This document shows, in pieces, positions 43,058 through 52,304 of a stretch of DNA of 64,000 nt. Under the pieces are notes generated by a model. That model ran no database searches and was not told where the DNA came from. It worked only from the letters and a program-made list of their open reading frames with translations. The stretch spans positions 186,001-250,000 of the forward strand of contig JAJGRE010000003.1 in the NCBI GenBank assembly GCA_021083345.1, given 5' to 3'. Each line of letters begins with the position of its first letter. The stretch's first letter is position 1. Origin of the DNA: Calditrichales bacterium MX18-03 (GTDB taxonomy: Bacteria > Bacillota > Clostridia > Lutisporales > Lutisporaceae). Made by a program: the position numbers and the translations under genes.

Positions 43058-44191
43058 TCAATTAGGCTTCATCACCACTTTGATGCAGTTGTCTTTCTTC
43101 TCGTCAAATATTTCATAGGCGTGCTCTCCCTGATCCAGGGACAGTCTGTGGGTGATGATATCAGTGGCGTCAAAGCTGCCTTTCCTGATCAAGTCCAGTA
43201 TACGGGGAATATAGGTGTGGGCCGGGCATTGCCCCATCTTCAGGGTAATATTCCTGGCGAAGAAGTCCCCCAAGGGAAAGGCATTGTATCTGGCACCGTA
43301 AACGCCGACCATGGATACCGTCCCGCCTTTCCGCACCGCCTGGGTCGACATTTCAATGGCTGACTTGGAGCCGCCCTGGAGCTTCAAAGCACTTTCAACC
43401 ATTTCAATAACGGTCATTTTCCCGTCCATCCCGACACAGTCGATGACCACATCCGCTCCGCCGTGGGTAATTTCCTTTATGTATTCGCCGGTATTGTCAG
43501 AGTCGTTGAAGTTATAGACCTCTACGTTGTTGTAGGTTCTGGCATGAGCCAGACGGTAACCGATGTAATCTACGGCAATGATACGTTTTGCACCCATATA
43601 CGCCGCCCATTTTTGCGTCAGCAAGCCTACCGGTCCGCAGCCCAGAACCACCACGGTGTCGCCTTGTTTTACACTGCCTTGCTCAACACCCCAGTAGGAA
43701 GTCGGCAGGATATCCGATAAAAAAAGCACCTGTTCATCGGTTAGTTCCTCCGGTACAACAACCGGTCCAACATTGGCGTAGGGTACCTTCAGATACTGCG
43801 CCTGCCCTCCCGGATAGCCGCCGTAAGTATTACTGTAGCCCAGTATGGCGCCTACTTCTCCATTGGGGTTTGAATTGTCACACTGGCTCCACAAGTCGTG
43901 TTCACAGTACCAGCAATGCCCGCACGAGACAGGAAAGGGCACGATGACCCGGTCGCCTTTCTTGACCTTTGTTACTGCCTTACCCGTTTCTTCCACAATT
44001 CCCATCGTCTCATGACCCAGGATGAAGCCTTTGGGCATGTTGGGCACCATCCCGTGAATCAGATGCAGGTCCGAACCGCAAATGGCAGTAGATGTAACCT
44101 TGACGATCATGTCGTCGTCCCGGTCTATAACCGGATCATCCACTTTCTTCACTTTAACATCCTTAACGCCTTGATAGGTAATGGCTTTCAT
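43058..44191 (-). CDS. Zinc-dependent alcohol dehydrogenase (formaldehyde-dehydrogenase-like MDR)
   Basis: This 377-aa medium-chain dehydrogenase binds catalytic zinc through Cys38 in AICGSDLH and His in GHETMGIVEE. Structural zinc is bound by the four-cysteine lobe CGHCWYCEHDLWSQC. The coenzyme fold is VVVLGCGPVGLL. The long insertion with GGYPGGQAQYLKVPYA marks the glutathione-independent formaldehyde dehydrogenase-like subgroup, whose substrates in Firmicutes are mostly unknown. AGGAGGTG precedes the ATG. The gene is single. Confidence 0.9.
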   Translation of the reverse strand: MKAITYQGVKDVKVKKVDDPVIDRDDDMIVKVTSTAICGSDLHLIHGMVPNMPKGFILGHETMGIVEETGKAVTKVKKGDRVIVPFPVSCGHCWYCEHDLWSQCDNSNPNGEVGAILGYSNTYGGYPGGQAQYLKVPYANVGPVVVPEELTDEQVLFLSDILPTSYWGVEQGSVKQGDTVVVLGCGPVGLLTQKWAAYMGAKRIIAVDYIGYRLAHARTYNNVEVYNFNDSDNTGEYIKEITHGGADVVIDCVGMDGKMTVIEMVESALKLQGGSKSAIEMSTQAVRKGGTVSMVGVYGARYNAFPLGDFFARNITLKMGQCPAHTYIPRILDLIRKGSFDATDIITHRLSLDQGEHAYEIFDEKKDNCIKVVMKPN

Positions 44192-44260
44192 ACTTTAAAG
44201 CACCTCCTAAATAAATCATTCAGGCTTAGTATTACCCTCACTGCCATGGGTATTCTGCTT

Positions 44261-45439
44261 TCAGTCTTCAATCTTTCCGTATATGCCGCCGCCTCCCGCC
44301 TCAATACCCAGTTTTCCTTCCCTTGCCAGAATGATATTACGGGCAATGTCATTCTTCACCACCGACGCAAGGGCTTCATAATCCGCTTCATGCAGGATCT
44401 TCATCTCGCTGCCGAACCGTTCAATCATCCGGTCAATGGTCTTAGGCCCTACCTTTGGAAGAAACTCCAGTGGGATTTGGTAGTAATACGGTGCTCTACC
44501 GGTCATTTCAGGCGCCTGTCTGTCTTTTATGGTCTCGATCCGATCCTTCACGCCCATTACCACAGGATGGCTATCCGATACCGTACAGCGCTTGACCGGC
44601 GGCTCACCTTCAAGTCTTCTGTCGCATGTCAGGCAGAAGGTGCGGTGATATTTGCCCAGCAGCGGATTCAAGCCGTAGTTGGCTGCCACCCGTCTGCCTT
44701 CCACCCCTCTTAACGCACTCAGCACCTCCTTGTAGTTCGGTTCTGCCATCTCGAAGATGTTGTATTCTCTTCCCATCTTTATCAAGGAATGGGCATCTGA
44801 ATTACTGATAAAACTTTTCTTGTCCAGCTCACGGATCTGGCTGGCCATCATGGCATCGGCACTAAGTCCCAGCTCCACAGCCGGGATTCTCTCGAAGGCT
44901 TCTTCAGAGAATAACTGGTGCAGGGAATCGCAGCAGCTGCCATAGAAGCTCTTGTGGGGAGAAAAGACATGAGCAGGTATGAGCACGCCGCCGCATTGAT
45001 CAACAATATCAAAAAGCTGCTGACCGGTCAACCTGCTCAGCATGCTGTTCCTGTAAGGGTTTTTGATATGCTTTGACATTTCACTTGCGAAGCCTTTTAT
45101 GGCTTCCAACGTGGGAAAAAAGCATAATGAATGAGCGCTGCAGCCTTTCTTCTCATGGGTCTCAATCTCGGCACCCAAGAGCAGTGTCTGGCTTCCCCTG
45201 TATTCCATCCCGCCATCTTTCTTTTCCATGATTTCACCTGTCTCCAGTAGTGCTTCAATGTCTTCCAGCACATAAGGCGAAATACAGTCCACCACACCGA
45301 TGACCTGTATCCCCTTTCGGTAATAAGCCTCATAGGCGATATTCCTGAAGGTCAGGTTATTGGCGGTGGCTTTTTTTACCTCCTCCCCACCTGAGGACCT
45401 TCCGATATGGACATGCAAATCGACAAAAAATTGCTGCAT
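44261..45439 (-). CDS. Endonuclease Q-like PHP-domain DNA repair enzyme
   Basis: This 392-aa protein has an N-terminal PHP domain (DLHVHIGRSS, GVVDC, GAEIETHE, IPAHVFSP, SNSDAHSL) with the metal-binding His/Asp/Glu pattern. A cysteine pair (FCLTCDRRLEG) and a C-terminal helix-hairpin-helix-like part (FLPKVGPKTIDRMIERFG) follow. This matches EndoQ of Thermococcales and some Bacilli, which nicks DNA 5' of deaminated bases. A terminator separates it from cbiO, so it is not part of the cobalamin operon. Confidence 0.85.
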   Translation of the reverse strand: MQQFFVDLHVHIGRSSGGEEVKKATANNLTFRNIAYEAYYRKGIQVIGVVDCISPYVLEDIEALLETGEIMEKKDGGMEYRGSQTLLLGAEIETHEKKGCSAHSLCFFPTLEAIKGFASEMSKHIKNPYRNSMLSRLTGQQLFDIVDQCGGVLIPAHVFSPHKSFYGSCCDSLHQLFSEEAFERIPAVELGLSADAMMASQIRELDKKSFISNSDAHSLIKMGREYNIFEMAEPNYKEVLSALRGVEGRRVAANYGLNPLLGKYHRTFCLTCDRRLEGEPPVKRCTVSDSHPVVMGVKDRIETIKDRQAPEMTGRAPYYYQIPLEFLPKVGPKTIDRMIERFGSEMKILHEADYEALASVVKNDIARNIILAREGKLGIEAGGGGIYGKIED

Positions 45440-45459
45440 TCTATCCCGCCTTTATAAAC

Positions 45460-45500
45460 AAAATGGTTTGAGAAATCACTTATAAATTTCCCAAACCATG
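45460..45500 (-). terminator. Terminator at the end of the cobalamin operon
   Basis: ATGGTTTGGGAAAT pairs with ATTTCTCAAACCAT (one mismatch) around a 9-base loop, followed by TTTTGTTTAT on the minus strand, just after the cbiO stop. Confidence 0.75.
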
Positions 45501-45514
45501 GTTTCTCCATTCTT

Positions 45515-46366
45515 TTATCGGTTGTGCTCCCGCCAATCCTTCAGCACCTTTCTGGCCTCCGATATGGTTGCCGCAGAGTCACTGAAGTCAAAGTCATCAT
45601 TTTTCTGCAGTATTTCCATCAGATGGGCAATGCGCGGCAGCCGCAAGTGAATCCTGCGCAAGGTTTCCGCTTCAGTAAACACCTCTTTCGGCGTGCCTTG
45701 CAGCAGCAGTTCGCCTTTTTCCATCACGTAAACATCATCACAATACAGCGGAACGATATCAATGTCATGGGTTGATATGACCACCGACAGCCCCAACTGC
45801 GTCTGTGCTTCCTTCAGCAGCTTCATGATCTCCGCCACACCCATGGGATCCAGTCCCGCTGTGGGCTCATCCAGCACAAGCACCTCCGGCTCCATGGCAA
45901 GGACTCCTGCCACCGCCGCCCTTTTTTTCTGCCCGAAGCTGAGGCAATGGGTTGGCTTATCCTTCAAGTGTGAAATCCCTGTTCTCTCCATAGCCTCATG
46001 CACCCGTCTGCGGGTTTCCGTCTCGCTGAGCTTCAGGTTCATCACACCGAAGGAGACATCCTGAAAAACACTGGCAGAAAACAGCTGGCTGTCCGGATCC
46101 TGAAAAACCAGCCCCACTTTTCGCCGAAGCGCCATCAGCCCGTTGCGCGAGTATTCAACAGGCGTTCCGTCACACAGCACCTGTCCTGCGGAAGGCCTGA
46201 GGATACCGTTGAAGTTCAAAAAAAGGGTGGACTTGCCGGCACCGTTGCCGCCCAGTATGGCCGTGTTTTTTCCCCGCCTGATCCCAAGGCTGACACCCTT
46301 CAGGGCTTGGGTCCCATCGGCATATTTGTAATGGAGATCCCGGACCTCCAGTATATTCTCATTCAT
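45515..46366 (-). CDS. cbiO: Cobalt ECF transporter ATPase CbiO
   Basis: This 283-aa ABC ATPase has Walker A GGNGAGKST, Q-loop VFQDPDSQLFS, signature LSFGQKKRAAVAGVLAM, Walker B VLVLDEPTAGLDP and the switch His in ISTHDIDI. The DPDSQLF Q-loop is typical of ECF-type ATPases. It powers cobalt uptake with CbiM, CbiN and CbiQ encoded upstream. The start is the internal ATG after AGGAGG. It is the last gene of the riboswitch-controlled operon. Confidence 0.95.
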   Translation of the reverse strand: MNENILEVRDLHYKYADGTQALKGVSLGIRRGKNTAILGGNGAGKSTLFLNFNGILRPSAGQVLCDGTPVEYSRNGLMALRRKVGLVFQDPDSQLFSASVFQDVSFGVMNLKLSETETRRRVHEAMERTGISHLKDKPTHCLSFGQKKRAAVAGVLAMEPEVLVLDEPTAGLDPMGVAEIMKLLKEAQTQLGLSVVISTHDIDIVPLYCDDVYVMEKGELLLQGTPKEVFTEAETLRRIHLRLPRIAHLMEILQKNDDFDFSDSAATISEARKVLKDWREHNR

Positions 46367-46421
46367 GAGAAGCCTCCTAATAAAAAGTACGCATTCTTTC
46401 ATATACTTGAGTTGAGTAAAG

Positions 46422-47192
46422 CTATTTCAGATAAATCGATGCCAGAATCAGAACGGTATTGACAGCCGCAGCAGCGGCGCAACCGGTCAGGCTGCTGTCG
46501 TAGGGCTCCTCCAGTACGTTCAGTTCCCCGTCATACCCTCTGGACTCAAGGGCTGTATATAGTTCATCCGACCGTTTGTAGGTTCTTATAAAAAGCGACG
46601 AGGCCAGCATGCCGAGAGCGTGGTAGCCGGTCGAGAGCCTGGTGTAACCCAGACGGGCATTCTGAGCCGTGATAATTGTGTTGGATGTCTCCAATAAAAC
46701 AAAAATAAACCGATAAACCAGCCCCATCAATTCCACCAGCAGCTTTGGTGCCTTCAGCTTTCTAAGTGCTGCCAATACATCCACCATAGGGGTATTCAGT
46801 GATAAAAAGTACAGACAGGATACGGCTCCCAACGCCTTCAAAAAAAGCCCTGCTGCCTCATGAAGCCCATGACGGGTAACACCTATCCATTTACCCGAAA
46901 GAGGTATTGAGATCAGGAGAAGTTCCGGCAGCTCTGATACGTTGACCGCAATTGTTATGACACTTAGAAGCAGGAACGACATTGGCACCGTGAATAATCT
47001 GAGAAAAGTTCTTAACGGGACTCCACCTCTACAGACCGTTGTAAAGCCCATGATAAAAATGACCGCAACGGACACGATGACATAATCTGCCCAGATGCAT
47101 GTCCCTAATGTTACTAAGGCAAAAGCAAGCTTTTGCCTTGGTTCCATCTTTTTCAGTTTTGACATATAGGCGACGCTGTCTATAGAAATCAT
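46422..47192 (-). CDS. cbiQ: Cobalt ECF transporter T component CbiQ
   Basis: This 256-aa protein has about five membrane helices and the two cytosolic coupling motifs of ECF T components: a QNARLGYTR segment and a SDELYTALESRGYDG motif (A-x-x-x-R-G). It links the CbiO ATPases to the metal-binding CbiMN. Its ATG overlaps the cbiN stop by 4 bases. Confidence 0.93.
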   Translation of the reverse strand: MISIDSVAYMSKLKKMEPRQKLAFALVTLGTCIWADYVIVSVAVIFIMGFTTVCRGGVPLRTFLRLFTVPMSFLLLSVITIAVNVSELPELLLISIPLSGKWIGVTRHGLHEAAGLFLKALGAVSCLYFLSLNTPMVDVLAALRKLKAPKLLVELMGLVYRFIFVLLETSNTIITAQNARLGYTRLSTGYHALGMLASSLFIRTYKRSDELYTALESRGYDGELNVLEEPYDSSLTGCAAAAAVNTVLILASIYLK

Positions 47193-47515
47193 TTTCCTTC
47201 TCCGTCCCTTTTTGCCTTCCGGCCTCTGAAATAACCTAATCCATATCCGATGATGCCCGCACCGAGTGCTGCCTGGGAAGAAAACAGCAAGCTTTCGATT
47301 TCTCCGCTAGGCGGTTCGTATAAGGATGAAAACCATGGTACATAATCCGGGTTGATTTCGGTAATCGCTTCCTCCGCTTCGCCGTCAGCGCCTCCGAATT
47401 CAGCATCCTTTGCAATGAACAACGGTACAACTACCAAAGCAATGACCAGAAGGATCAGCAGCAGGTTGATCATTTTGCTGTTTTTTTCAGCTGCATCAAC
47501 TGCTTTATTTGACAT
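47189..47515 (-). CDS. cbiN: Cobalt transport protein CbiN
   Basis: This 108-aa protein has two membrane helices flanking an outer loop with the CbiN marks [20 protein letters not shown] and [34 protein letters not shown]-type sequence. CbiN helps CbiM load the metal. It overlaps the cbiM end by 11 bases and cbiQ by 4. Confidence 0.93.
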   Translation of the reverse strand: MSNKAVDAAEKNSKMINLLLILLVIALVVVPLFIAKDAEFGGADGEAEEAITEINPDYVPWFSSLYEPPSGEIESLLFSSQAALGAGIIGYGLGYFRGRKAKRDGEGK

Positions 47516-48266
47516 GGTTCATACCTCCTTCGGGAAAAAACTTCAATAGCTTCAGCTCATCCTTGCCGTAAGCCGCTATAGCGTTGAAAATAAGGACGGT
47601 CAATATGCCTTCGCTGACAGCCAATGGGATTTGCGTAACGGCAAATATGCCCATAAATTTTGCCATAGAAGCAGCAAAGCCGCCTATCTCCGCAGGGAAT
47701 GCAAGAGCTAGTTGCACCGAAGTCGTCATATAGGTTAGAAGATCTCCCAAAGCTGCGCCTAAGAATATTGCCATAGATTGAGATCCTCTCATCTTTCTAA
47801 CCAACACGAAAACACCATATGCCACCAACGGTCCCACTACAGCCATGGAAAAGGTATTGGCTCCTAGTGTGGTCAAGCCGCCATGAGCGAGAAGTAGGGA
47901 CTGGAACAAGAGTACGATAAGGCCTAATACGCTCATGACGGTAGGTCCGAACAGGATGGCACCGAAGCCGACGCCTGTCGGGTGTGAGCAGCTTCCGGTA
48001 ACGGAAGGCAGCTTCAGGGCAGACAGGACGAAAGCAAAAGCTCCTGCCATGGCCAAAAGGATTTTCAAGCGGGGATTCTCTGCAATGATTCTCTTGATCG
48101 ACTTCAACCCAATGACCACAAAGGGCAGGGTTAATAAGCCCCAAACCAGGCACCACATGGGGGGCAGAAAACCCTCCATGATGTGCATGGCATCCGCTTT
48201 CAACGGGATCAGCAGCACCAGCACGGAGATGCATAAGAATAGCTGTACGCGCTTTGACAAATCCAT
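47505..48266 (-). CDS. cbiM: Cobalt ECF transporter S component CbiM
   Basis: This 253-aa protein has a cleavable N-terminal signal (about 26 residues ending KADA), then [13 protein letters not shown]. In CbiM and NikM the new N-terminal Met-His ligates the metal, so cleavage after Ala26 matters for function. Further landmarks are [28 protein letters not shown] and [18 protein letters not shown]. The ATG shares its A with the hemB stop TGA and has AGGGGTG upstream. Confidence 0.95.
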   Translation of the reverse strand: MDLSKRVQLFLCISVLVLLIPLKADAMHIMEGFLPPMWCLVWGLLTLPFVVIGLKSIKRIIAENPRLKILLAMAGAFAFVLSALKLPSVTGSCSHPTGVGFGAILFGPTVMSVLGLIVLLFQSLLLAHGGLTTLGANTFSMAVVGPLVAYGVFVLVRKMRGSQSMAIFLGAALGDLLTYMTTSVQLALAFPAEIGGFAASMAKFMGIFAVTQIPLAVSEGILTVLIFNAIAAYGKDELKLLKFFPEGGMNHVK

Positions 48267-49249
48267 CACACCCCTGTCTGCTTGAGCCAACTGGCTGCAT
48301 CCTTTGCAAAATAAGTAATGATGATATCCGCACCGGCTCTTTTGATACCGGTCAATATCTCAAGTACCACTTGCTTTTCGTTGATCCAGCCGGCTTGGGC
48401 TGCCGCCTTCACCATGGAATACTCGCCGCTGACATTATAAGCTGCCATCGGAACATTAAAATGGTCTTTCGCTGCCTTGAGTATATCCAGATATGCCAGA
48501 GCAGGCTTTACCATCAATATATCCGCACCTTCCTCCAGATCCAGCTCCATTTCCCGCAGCGCCTCCATGCCGTTGGCACCGTCCATCTGATAGCTTTTCC
48601 TATCGCCGAACTGTGGTGCCGAATGGGCAGCCTCCCGGAAGGGTCCGTAAAATCCGGAGGCAAACTTGGCACTATAGGCCATGATAGGTATGTCATAATA
48701 ACCCGCTGCATCCAGTTTTCCCCGGATGCCTTTGACCCTGCCATCCATCATGTCGGAGGGCGCCACCATATCTGCCCCCGCCATGACATGAGAAAGCGCA
48801 ACTTGAGCCAGTACTTCAACGGTTTCGTCATTCTCTATTTTGCCTTGGCGTATAATGCCGCAGTGCCCATGGTCAGTATATTGGCACAGGCAAATATCCG
48901 TGATGACGCACATTCCAGGCGCCAACCGCTTGACTTCCTTTATCGCCTGCTGTACGATGCCATTCTCCTCATGAGCGCTGCTGCCTCTGTCATCTTTATA
49001 TTCCGGCAGACCAAAAAGTATGACCGCCTTGATGCCCAGCTGACAAAGCTCTGCTATTTCCGGCTTCAGCCGGTCTATGGAAAGGTGGTATACCCCCGGC
49101 ATGGCGCTGATTTCTTCTTTGATGTCCCTGCCAGGAACAACAAACAAGGGGTAAACGAAATCATCTGTATGGATTCGGGTCTCCCTCACCAGGTCCCGCA
49201 GAGCGGACATATTTCTCAGCCGCCTGGGTCGTTTGGTTAGCTTAAGCAT
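48266..49249 (-). CDS. hemB: Delta-aminolevulinic acid dehydratase (porphobilinogen synthase)
   Basis: This 327-aa protein makes porphobilinogen from two aminolevulinates. It has the zinc-site cysteines in [14 protein letters not shown], one Schiff-base lysine in [15 protein letters not shown] and the other in [13 protein letters not shown]. Presence of the three-cysteine set suggests a zinc-dependent form. It overlaps cobA-hemD by 8 bases. Confidence 0.97.
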   Translation of the reverse strand: MLKLTKRPRRLRNMSALRDLVRETRIHTDDFVYPLFVVPGRDIKEEISAMPGVYHLSIDRLKPEIAELCQLGIKAVILFGLPEYKDDRGSSAHEENGIVQQAIKEVKRLAPGMCVITDICLCQYTDHGHCGIIRQGKIENDETVEVLAQVALSHVMAGADMVAPSDMMDGRVKGIRGKLDAAGYYDIPIMAYSAKFASGFYGPFREAAHSAPQFGDRKSYQMDGANGMEALREMELDLEEGADILMVKPALAYLDILKAAKDHFNVPMAAYNVSGEYSMVKAAAQAGWINEKQVVLEILTGIKRAGADIIITYFAKDAASWLKQTGV

Positions 49250-50705
49250 TTTTTGACCTCCAGTCTGTTAGTGTCTGAAGCATGCCTTCCATGCTGGCAT
49301 TAGCCGCGGATGCAACATTCTCAAAGCCCAGCCTGGCGGCTTCCTCCAGGGTAGGCAGTCCGATGCACAGTACATACTTGTTGTTGAACCGGTCTATTGG
49401 GTTTGTTTTAAGAAAGCCTCTCACACAGGAGGGACTTGTAAACAACAGCGCATCAACAGCTTCGGGTACAGGCTCTTCACAGCCTTCAAGGGTTTCATAC
49501 ACCTCCAGCCTCTCGGTCTCATACCCTTTCAAAGCGTCAAGCAGCGCATCTCCTCCAAGATTTCCCCCGACAATAAAAAGTCTGCTTTTCTCCGGTATGG
49601 CATCACGGATGTGATTTGCCAGTTCTGCAGCGCTGTAGATTTCAGGTATGATACAATCAAAAAGTCCGTGCTGTTCAAGTACTTCCTTGACGGAAGGGCC
49701 GACGCTGAACAGTCTCCCTTTTAGGTTCCTCAGATCGATACGGTTGTCGGCAAGTGCTTTCATAAAGCCTTTCACACCATATACACTGGAAAACACATAA
49801 CCGTCGAAGCCTTGCAGCTTTTCCCCGTCCAGTCCGATACCGTCTTTAAGCTTGATTGAAATGCAGGGACGTTCCAATACGGTAGCACCGGCTTCTCTCA
49901 GCATGTCTGTCAACACGCCTGCACTATTCTTTGGCCTTGTATTAACCACACGGATGCCGTATAGGGGCTTCAGCCTCTTGTTATCCAGCGCCTCATGCAA
50001 TTGCACCGTATCACCGATGACAATGATGGCTGGGGACCTGACCGAGGCGTGACTACAAACTTCAACGATGGTTTCCAGTGTCCCGAAGACCTCCCTTTGA
50101 TCCTCTCTAGTCCCGTTCATAATAACGGCTGCCGGGCAACTACCGGGTTTTCCTTGCTCCATTAATGATCCGGCAATCAATTCAAGGTTTTCCACACCCA
50201 TCAGGAATACCAGGGTTCCCTTCAGTCTGGCCAAGGCTTCCCATTCTATATTACTGACCTCAGAGTGTTCATGACCGGTAATGACATGAAAAGAAGTTGC
50301 CATACCCCGGAAGGTAACCGGTATATTGGCATACATCGGCACCGATACGGCAGACGTAATTCCGGGAATGATTTCATAATCGATGCCGTTGTCTTTCAGT
50401 ACCAGGGCTTCTTCCCCGCCCCTCCCGAAAACAAAGGGGTCTCCGCCTTTAAGCCTGGCTACTCTGCAGCCTTCCTTTGCCTTCTTCACCAGAAGTGCAT
50501 TGATTTCATCCTGTGACAGCGTGTGCTGTCCTGTGGTTTTGCCTACATAAATCCGCTCTGCCGACGGATTGTAGTCCAGCAGTCTGGGATTGACCAGCCG
50601 GTCATAGACCAAGACCTGGCATTTTTCAACGGCTTTGATGGCTCTAATGGTAATCAGCTCGGGATCACCGGGTCCCATTCCGATCAAATATACTTTACCT
50701 GGCAT
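49242..50705 (-). CDS. cobA-hemD: CobA-HemD fusion: uroporphyrinogen-III methyltransferase / synthase
   Basis: This 487-aa bifunctional protein has an N-terminal SUMT domain (residues 1 to about 245: VYLIGMGPGDPELIT, RLKGGDPFVFGRGGEEA, PGITSAVSVP) that methylates uroporphyrinogen III to precorrin-2. A C-terminal uroporphyrinogen-III synthase domain (from about 255: GIRVVNTRPKNSAG, VFSSVYGVKGFM, FTSPSCVRGFL) closes the ring. The fusion is common in Clostridia and channels flux to cobalamin and siroheme. The start is taken at the second ATG (GAGGTG upstream); the first, 4 codons earlier, is possible. Confidence 0.95.
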   Translation of the reverse strand: MPGKVYLIGMGPGDPELITIRAIKAVEKCQVLVYDRLVNPRLLDYNPSAERIYVGKTTGQHTLSQDEINALLVKKAKEGCRVARLKGGDPFVFGRGGEEALVLKDNGIDYEIIPGITSAVSVPMYANIPVTFRGMATSFHVITGHEHSEVSNIEWEALARLKGTLVFLMGVENLELIAGSLMEQGKPGSCPAAVIMNGTREDQREVFGTLETIVEVCSHASVRSPAIIVIGDTVQLHEALDNKRLKPLYGIRVVNTRPKNSAGVLTDMLREAGATVLERPCISIKLKDGIGLDGEKLQGFDGYVFSSVYGVKGFMKALADNRIDLRNLKGRLFSVGPSVKEVLEQHGLFDCIIPEIYSAAELANHIRDAIPEKSRLFIVGGNLGGDALLDALKGYETERLEVYETLEGCEEPVPEAVDALLFTSPSCVRGFLKTNPIDRFNNKYVLCIGLPTLEEAARLGFENVASAANASMEGMLQTLTDWRSKNA

Positions 50706-51630
50706 TTTGCACCTCATCTGCCTTTAAGGGCTTGCTGCCCATTTTCTCAAGGATTCTTTCCGCCAGCGCATTTCCAAGCGCCTCAGCACCTTCTGCGGTA
50801 CCTTCTCCTGTTTCCCAGTAAACAGAAGTGCTGTCGGGATCACCCAGCATGCCCCATAGCTTGATCCGATTCTCTTCTACCATACAATAAGCACCGACAG
50901 GTATTTTGCAGTTTCCGTTCAATTTCCTCAAAAAAGCCCTCTCGCACAAGGCTGCTATACGTGAATCGGCCGCATCACAGGCCTCCAGAAACCCTATGAT
51001 CTCCTGTCGCGCCTTTGTGGTTTCTACCGCAATGATTCCCTGGCCTACGGAGGGTATGAAGCGGTCTGTTGGCAGCCATTCCGTGATCTGATCCACCAGC
51101 CCCAGCCGGATGAGACCGGCAGCTGCCAGCATAATGGCATCGTATTGGCCTTCCGAGAGCTTGCGTAGTCTGGTGTTTACATTCCCTCGGAGCGGCTCAA
51201 TCCTCAGATCGGGCCTTGTTTCCCGCAGTTGGTAAGCCCTTCTCAGGCTGCTTGTGCCCACTACGGCACCAAGCGGCAGCCCGCTAAGGTTTCCGCCGTT
51301 ACGGGATACCAGTACATCCGAAGGATTTTCACGCTCATAAAAGGCCGCCAGTACAAGGTCTTCATGAATTAATGCAGGCATATCTTTCAGGCTGTGGACT
51401 GCCATATCGATCTGACCGGCCAGCAGCGCTTCTTCGATCTCCTTGATAAAAACACCCTTCCCCCCGATCTGGTCCAAAGAAACATTCTGGAACTTGTCTC
51501 CGGTGGTATTGATTTCGACGATTTCAAATTCCAGGCCGGGATGACAGGCCTTCAGCCTGTTGACGATGATATCCGTTTGTGCCAGCGCCAGCTTGCTGCC
51601 CCTGGTCCCAACCCTAATCAACTGATTCAT
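50695..51630 (-). CDS. hemC: Porphobilinogen deaminase (hydroxymethylbilane synthase)
   Basis: This 311-aa protein opens with RVGTRGSKLALAQTD and has the catalytic Asp region HSLKDMPA and LGTSSLRRAYQL-like arginine segment. The cofactor-binding cysteine is in LNGNCKIPVGAY. It polymerises four porphobilinogens. The start is the ATG with GGAGGAAA upstream. It overlaps sirC by 17 bases and cobA-hemD by 11. Confidence 0.97.
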   Translation of the reverse strand: MNQLIRVGTRGSKLALAQTDIIVNRLKACHPGLEFEIVEINTTGDKFQNVSLDQIGGKGVFIKEIEEALLAGQIDMAVHSLKDMPALIHEDLVLAAFYERENPSDVLVSRNGGNLSGLPLGAVVGTSSLRRAYQLRETRPDLRIEPLRGNVNTRLRKLSEGQYDAIMLAAAGLIRLGLVDQITEWLPTDRFIPSVGQGIIAVETTKARQEIIGFLEACDAADSRIAALCERAFLRKLNGNCKIPVGAYCMVEENRIKLWGMLGDPDSTSVYWETGEGTAEGAEALGNALAERILEKMGSKPLKADEVQNAR

Positions 51631-52288
51631 TGCATTTCCTCCCATGGCACAGCGCATCCAATTGCTCCGCTGCACACTTTATTGCTTGATCGGTATCTTT
51701 TTGTGCCAGTTCAATCATTTCTGCGCTGAAAAGGCTTTTCATAAAATCCTGCCTGACCCCTGGTTCCGGTATCCTTTTATGGCATTCGAGCCTCAGGTGC
51801 CTGGTTGCCTCTATATAATCCTGGAGCCAATCACCGATGCAGCCTTCCAGAAAGCCGGCTATGTATCTTGATGCCGCGGGGTTTTCATCACAGCTTACCG
51901 CCATGGTGATATCTCCTTTGCGCCTGACAGACGGGGTTATGAACTTGTAAAGGCTTTGCTTTTCCAAGTTCATAACAGCATTCGCCATACAGACCGGAAT
52001 ATGTCTTGCAGCTGCATCTTCTGCGATTCTGAGGTTTATTTCACCATTATCGGTACAAGCGAAGCAGAGCGTGACAAGGCCAAGATACTGCCCACTATAG
52101 GTGTCCTGCACCCACTCAATGGTTCCATTACCGTGACTTTGGGCTAGTTCATTGCATAATGCAGGACTTACCACCTTGACCTTGGCGCCGCACCGGACCA
52201 GTTCTTTGATTTTTCTTGCCGCAACCTGGCCTCCGCCAACAACGAGACAGGTGTGGTCTTTTATATCCAGCATGATAGGATAAAACAT
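51614..52288 (-). CDS. sirC: Precorrin-2 dehydrogenase (SirC/Met8-like)
   Basis: This 224-aa protein opens with FYPIMLDIKDHTCLVVGGG, an NAD-binding Rossmann motif, followed by GGGQVAARKIKELVRCGAKV and SVRRKGDITMAVSCDENPA. It oxidises precorrin-2 to sirohydrochlorin, the substrate for the cobaltochelatase CbiX in this operon. A ferrochelatase activity for siroheme is possible. The ATG is 9 bases after AGGAG. Confidence 0.9.
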   Translation of the reverse strand: MFYPIMLDIKDHTCLVVGGGQVAARKIKELVRCGAKVKVVSPALCNELAQSHGNGTIEWVQDTYSGQYLGLVTLCFACTDNGEINLRIAEDAAARHIPVCMANAVMNLEKQSLYKFITPSVRRKGDITMAVSCDENPAASRYIAGFLEGCIGDWLQDYIEATRHLRLECHKRIPEPGVRQDFMKSLFSAEMIELAQKDTDQAIKCAAEQLDALCHGRKCNESVD

Positions 52289-52304
52289 CTGCTTTTTCTC
52301 CTGT

